Shown here one piece after another: positions 60,352 to 64,000 of a stretch of 64,000 bases of DNA. The DNA is from Polytrichum commune (Eukaryota; Streptophyta; Polytrichopsida; Polytrichales; Polytrichaceae), in NCBI GenBank assembly GCA_950295325.1, contig OX485805.1:49376758-49440757 (forward strand). The letters run 5' to 3'. Position 1 is the stretch's first letter. Each line of letters starts with the position of its first letter. Both the position numbers and the translations under genes were made by a program. The notes under the pieces were generated by a model. That model did no database searches. It saw nothing but the letters and a program-made list of their open reading frames with translations, and had not been told where the DNA came from.

Positions 60352-63300
60352 ATGGTGGACGATGTAGAGAGAACACCTGTGAGGCCGAAGAGAAGACGTA
60401 GGAAAGCTTTGTATTTCACTTCCGAGAAAAAGAGGTTCAGACTGAGTGTGGGAAAGAAGAATGCAAATAAGAAAGGGAAAAGAAACTTGTTGAGTACGGT
60501 AGAAGAAACTGTGAAGACACTGAATTTTGATGCGATGGAGGATGATGAAGGTGCAAAGAGCAAAGAAGATATAGATGATCGTATATCAGAGTCCGAATTG
60601 AAAACGGGTTCAAAGAAGACGACAAACAAAAAGGTAAGTCAGTTCAACGTTCACATAATTTGATAGTGCATAAGTTGTAAGTTAGGACGGAGAACCTTGT
60701 ACGTTCACTCACATATCATGTAGTAGCAATTTATAGAGGTTATAAATTGGAGAGGAAAAAACCTATACGTTAATGCACATGGTATATAACAAAAATTTAG
60801 GAAGGCTAGAAGTCAGGAGGAGAACGTTCAGGGTTTATAAGAGCAACTTAGGAGGCGAGAAGTTTGGAGGTAAAACCCTATACGTTAACGCACAAGGTTT
60901 ATAAGAGCAATTTAGGGAGGCCAAAAGTTGGGAGCTAAAACCCTGTGCGTTAACGCAGAGGATTTGTAATAGCAACTTAGGAAGGCCAAAAGTTGGGAGG
61001 AGAAACCCTGTGCGTTAACGCACAGGGTTTGTAAGAGCAACCTAGGAGGCAAAAAGTTGGGAGGAGAAACCCTGTGCGTTAACGTACAGGGTTTGCAAGA
61101 GCAACTTAGGAGGCAAAAAGTTGGGAGGAGAAACCCTGTGCGTTAACGCACAGGGTTTGCAAGAGCAACTTAGGAGGCAAAAAGTTGGGAGAAGAAACCT
61201 TGTGCGTTAACGCACAGGGTTTGTAAGAGCAACTTAGGAAGGCCAAAAGTTGGGAGGTAAAACGACTAGGAGAGCCTAAAAGTAAACAAATATCTATTGT
61301 ATGAATTTAAATCGATCTTCAAAGCGTAGGAACAAAAAAACCATTCAAAACGGGGTTAGAATGCAAGAAATGAGAAATATGTCTACTCAAGTATTCATGC
61401 AATATGTTATAGGAGCTAGAAAATGACACAAAATAGCATTATTTTTTTTTTGCCCCGAAACCCAAAATCTACGAGGTGGCCCAAAACAAGAAAATAGATA
61501 GAAGAATGAGAAAAGAAAATGATTTCAAACCAAAACAAAATATAAAAAGATTTTGTAGCTACGGAGATTTAGATAATATAGCATTTTTTATTTTATTTTT
61601 TTGGACCCCATTAGCATTTTTTCCAGATTTTACAAGTTTTGGCAAATCTACCAATTCCAGACAAGTTTTTAGCAAATTCATGTCTTGGCCCTGTGCGATT
61701 AACGCACAGGTCTTATGCGCTAACGCACAGTGGCCTCAAAGTTGCCAGCGCAGACCCTGTGCGTTAACGCACAGGGTCTGCGCTGGCAACTTTCTAGCGG
61801 CTATGCGGGGCACGAAGAGCCACGCTAAATATGGCCGCAGGGACGAGTAGTATAAATTGCCACACCTTCAAAGCATTCAGTCTTTTTTCTCTCATCTATC
61901 GAACCGGAGCTCGTCGCTGCAAGCTCTCTCATCTACAGGTGCAGTACAAGGTTTGTTTGTACTTTCGTGATGACTGGGTAATTGCGCATAATTAGGCGTA
62001 AATTGCGGGCAGTTTGGGTCGGTCGACCCAAACTGTCTGCTTGGTTTGGGTCGGTCGATCCAAACTGTCTGCCTGGTTTGGGTCGACCGACCCAAACTGT
62101 GGACCTAGTTTGGGTCGAGCGACCCAAACTGTCCGCCTAGTTTGGGTCGACCGACCCAAACTGTCGACCTAGTTTGGGTTGACCGACCCAAACTGTCACC
62201 CTAGTTTGGGTCGCTCGACCCAAACTGTCCGTCTAGTTTGGGTCGGTCGATCCAAACTGTCCGTCTAGTTTGGGTCGCTCGACCCAAACTGTCCGTCTAG
62301 TTTGGGTCGCTCGACCCAAACTGTCCGTCTAGTTTGGGTCGCTCGACCCAAACTGGCTGTAGGTGGTTTGGGTCGCTCGATCGAAACCGCGTGGACAGTT
62401 TGGGTCGTTCGACCCAAACCTCGCGCCCAACTTTTGTAGACCTGTAGTTGGACACACAGACCCTGTGCGTTAACGCACAGGGTCTGCCCTTGTAGTTTTG
62501 GGGTGAGCGGCCACCCTTATCGTACAATATTTAAAGGTGCAAATGGTAGTGTCTAGAATAATTTTTGTTATTCTTCCCTGTGTTCGTGGTATTCTGTTGT
62601 TATGGTTTTTGCTATTGCTGTTGTTTTTGTAATGTTATTGCTAATGTGTTTCTACTGGTTTTGAAATATTTATGAAACTTATTTCATTTGTTTTAGGACC
62701 AATCAATGGATTTGGAGAGAACGACTGTTATTTCTACTGGTGATGATTCTACAATGCATTCAACTCAAGATCGTCCATTTCAACAAGTTCATGTTCATCA
62801 GGATATATCGTCAAATCTTCATAATAAGAAAAAGAAAAAAATAAATGAATCTCTCGATGATTTTGACTCGGATGAAGATAATGATGGTGACAATAAAACC
62901 TATCAACAGAAAGTTTGGGAGCTTACGGACAAGCGAAAGGTTAATTCCACTTCAACAATTTCCTCAATCCGTGCTGGACCGAAATCTCGTTTACGTGTAC
63001 CCTTATGTCGCATGGTTCCAATGCCTATTGTGCGTCCTGCTTTGAAAGGCGACATCACTACATTGGAGGCTGATTTTTTCAATGGTTATCGTGATGGTGA
63101 CCGTGTGTTTTATCTATCGGCTACCGACTTTAAGGGAAATTTTCAATTTGTGGATGATGAGGTTCGTGCATCTTGGAGCCCAAATTGGGCTCAAGCTAAT
63201 GCGGTGTTTGAACCTGAATTAGATGCCGATCCTTCATTTACATCATACAAGAACAAGATGTTATTCATATGGGATGGTAATCACAGATTTTTTTCTTGGA

Positions 63301-64000
63301 AAAGTTATATTGACCGCTTGCATACCGAAGATTACGAGCGTCATGTCTTTGTGGATTCCATCATTTTGGCGCCCGAGCTTGATGACATTCCAAGTTTGTT
63401 GACTGCTATGCACGACATCAACAAGTAATGTTTTTACTTCTTTATTTTCATTTATTTCTGGTTTGTATTTTGTTATTTGAATTATATCATCCTAAATCCA
63501 TGAATTCAATATTTTTTCAGGTCAACAGAAAACTCTCACGTTTCTACCAATTTGGTGCATACTTTGTATCGGATGCAAAGTATTGGCACCATGCCTTTGA
63601 CTTCTTTTAAAAAACAACTGGATCCTAGAAGTTATAAGCGATGTGAGGAGAAGTCCGTTGAAACTTGGTATTCTTTGACGCGGCCAATTTTTCTTGATTA
63701 TATGTACAGTGTAAGTTTTTCTAGCATTTCCTACTATGTTTTTAATGTTTATTTATCTTTCATTTACATCACATCTATATGTACTTATTAATTTTGGATT
63801 TTGTTTGATTTTTCAGCAAGAACTTGCCGAGGCTAGCGATATTGCTCTCAACCTTTACAATGAAACCCATCCTCTTGAACGAACTTCAGAAGGAGTTTCT
63901 AAAGCAATGTCCGCAGCTGTCAACAAAAAACGTGCAATGTTGTCTTCTAGTTTTACAAAACAACTAGCAATTGCTGACATCAACCTTACCCCTGCTTTTC
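60352..64000 (+). CDS. Unknown protein with DGNHR (ParB-like?) motif, 3' incomplete
   Basis: Exons 60352-60633, 62697-63424, 63521-63710 and 63817-end join in phase without stops (about 461 residues to the window edge). Exon 1 is very basic (RPKRRRRK, KKNANKKGK), consistent with nuclear entry. Exon 2 starts with an acidic/basic linker (KKKKKINESLDDFDSDEDND), then a folded-looking region: EADFFNGYRDGDRVFYLSA, FIWDGNHRFFSWKSYI (about 283-297), then VDSIILAPELDDIP. The WDGNHR string recalls the catalytic or ligand loop of ParB/sulfiredoxin-fold proteins (D-G-x-H-R), but this is only a motif-level resemblance. I do not recognise the family. It is divergent from the MULE transposase, and its 2.06-kb first intron carries the same palindromes found in the MULE intron. 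It may be a second gene of that element or a neighbouring host gene. Confidence 0.6.
60760..61260 (+). repeat. 64-bp tandem array centred on a perfect palindrome
   Basis: Units start at about 60876, 60941, 61006, 61070, 61134 and 61198, with decayed units to the left. Each has half-site CCCTGTGCGTT followed by its reverse complement, then GTTTGYAAGAGCAACTTAGG and AAAAGTTGGGAG. It lies in intron 1 of the gene starting at 60352. Confidence 0.9.
61738..61793. repeat. Perfect 56-bp palindrome
   Basis: The half AAAGTTGCCAGCGCAG-ACCCTGTGCGTT is followed immediately by its exact reverse complement. The core is the same palindrome as the 64-bp array. A related imperfect copy lies at 61688-61728. Confidence 0.9.
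62009..62420. repeat. Array of about 13 TTTGGGTCG-NN-CGACCCAAA palindromes
   Basis: Each unit of about 30-34 bp has a 20-bp palindrome with variable central bases, separated by spacers such as CTGTCCGTCTAG. Symmetric changes in both arms are rare; most variation is in the two central bases and spacers. Confidence 0.95.
62457..62486. repeat. 30-bp palindrome, same core as 64-bp array
   Basis: CAGACCCTGTGCGTT followed by its exact reverse complement. This core therefore occurs on both sides of the TTTGGGTCG array within one intron. Confidence 0.9.

Noticed and set aside
60760-62486. CRISPR-like appearance of regularly spaced palindromic repeats
   Set aside because: Eukaryotic context, the spacers are themselves repeated, no cas-type genes, and the units sit in an intron. 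They are palindromic tandem repeats.

Overview
The window looks like nuclear DNA of a land plant. Coding blocks are split by GT-AG introns, intergenic DNA is AT-rich, and the gene families are plant-type: coilin, a DWARF27-like isomerase, CACTA TNP2/TNPA, trihelix and SANT-like proteins. A DUF3504 domain joined to coilin, and a MULE with an unusual Cys-rich N-terminus, would fit a non-seed plant better than an angiosperm, but that is an inference and no species is claimed. All exon models were joined by hand from splice signals, reading phase and family resemblance, without alignment software.

Layout. 0-2.7 kb: no gene, one foldback MITE. 2.7-7.2 kb: an eight-exon gene that starts as coilin and continues in phase into a Crypton-type (DUF3504) recombinase-like domain. 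7.2-11.3 kb: dispersed repeats. 11.4-14.4 kb: a trihelix pseudogene with one nonsense codon, followed by a broken, 5'-truncated SANT-like copy (C). 16.0-17.9 kb: a 636-bp higher-order tandem repeat. 18.3-21.4 and 28.1-31.1 kb: a duplicated segment carrying the intact SANT-like gene (A) and a frameshifted one (B). 22.9-24.4 kb: a deleted pogo/Tigger-like transposon with clear ends. 31.3-32.1 kb: the last three exons of a D27-like gene on the minus strand. 32-38 kb: repeats, including a 21-bp minisatellite.

38.2-55.1 kb: one large CACTA element. It has a left CACTACAAGAAAACC end, a TNP2-type transposase on the minus strand and a TNPA/DUF8039-type gene on the plus strand. The two genes point outward from a 3.7-kb centre, and no right terminus was found. 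Its introns are full of short AGTCA-containing tandem repeats. One transposase intron (319 bp) appears to have arisen by tandem duplication of a coding segment containing AGGT.

55.1-64 kb: relics of a MULE 3' end, a tRNA-derived SINE, then a full-length MULE transposase (minus) with a C-terminal SWIM finger. A short intergenic stretch separates it from a divergent gene of unknown function (plus, running off the window) that contains a DGNHR motif. Both genes carry the same 20-bp palindrome (TTTGGGTCG-NN-CGACCCAAA) in or beside introns. The unknown gene's first intron also holds a 64-bp array built on a second, perfect palindrome. This pair is the best candidate for an undescribed two-gene mobile system. 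The coilin-recombinase fusion and the young intron are the other main findings.
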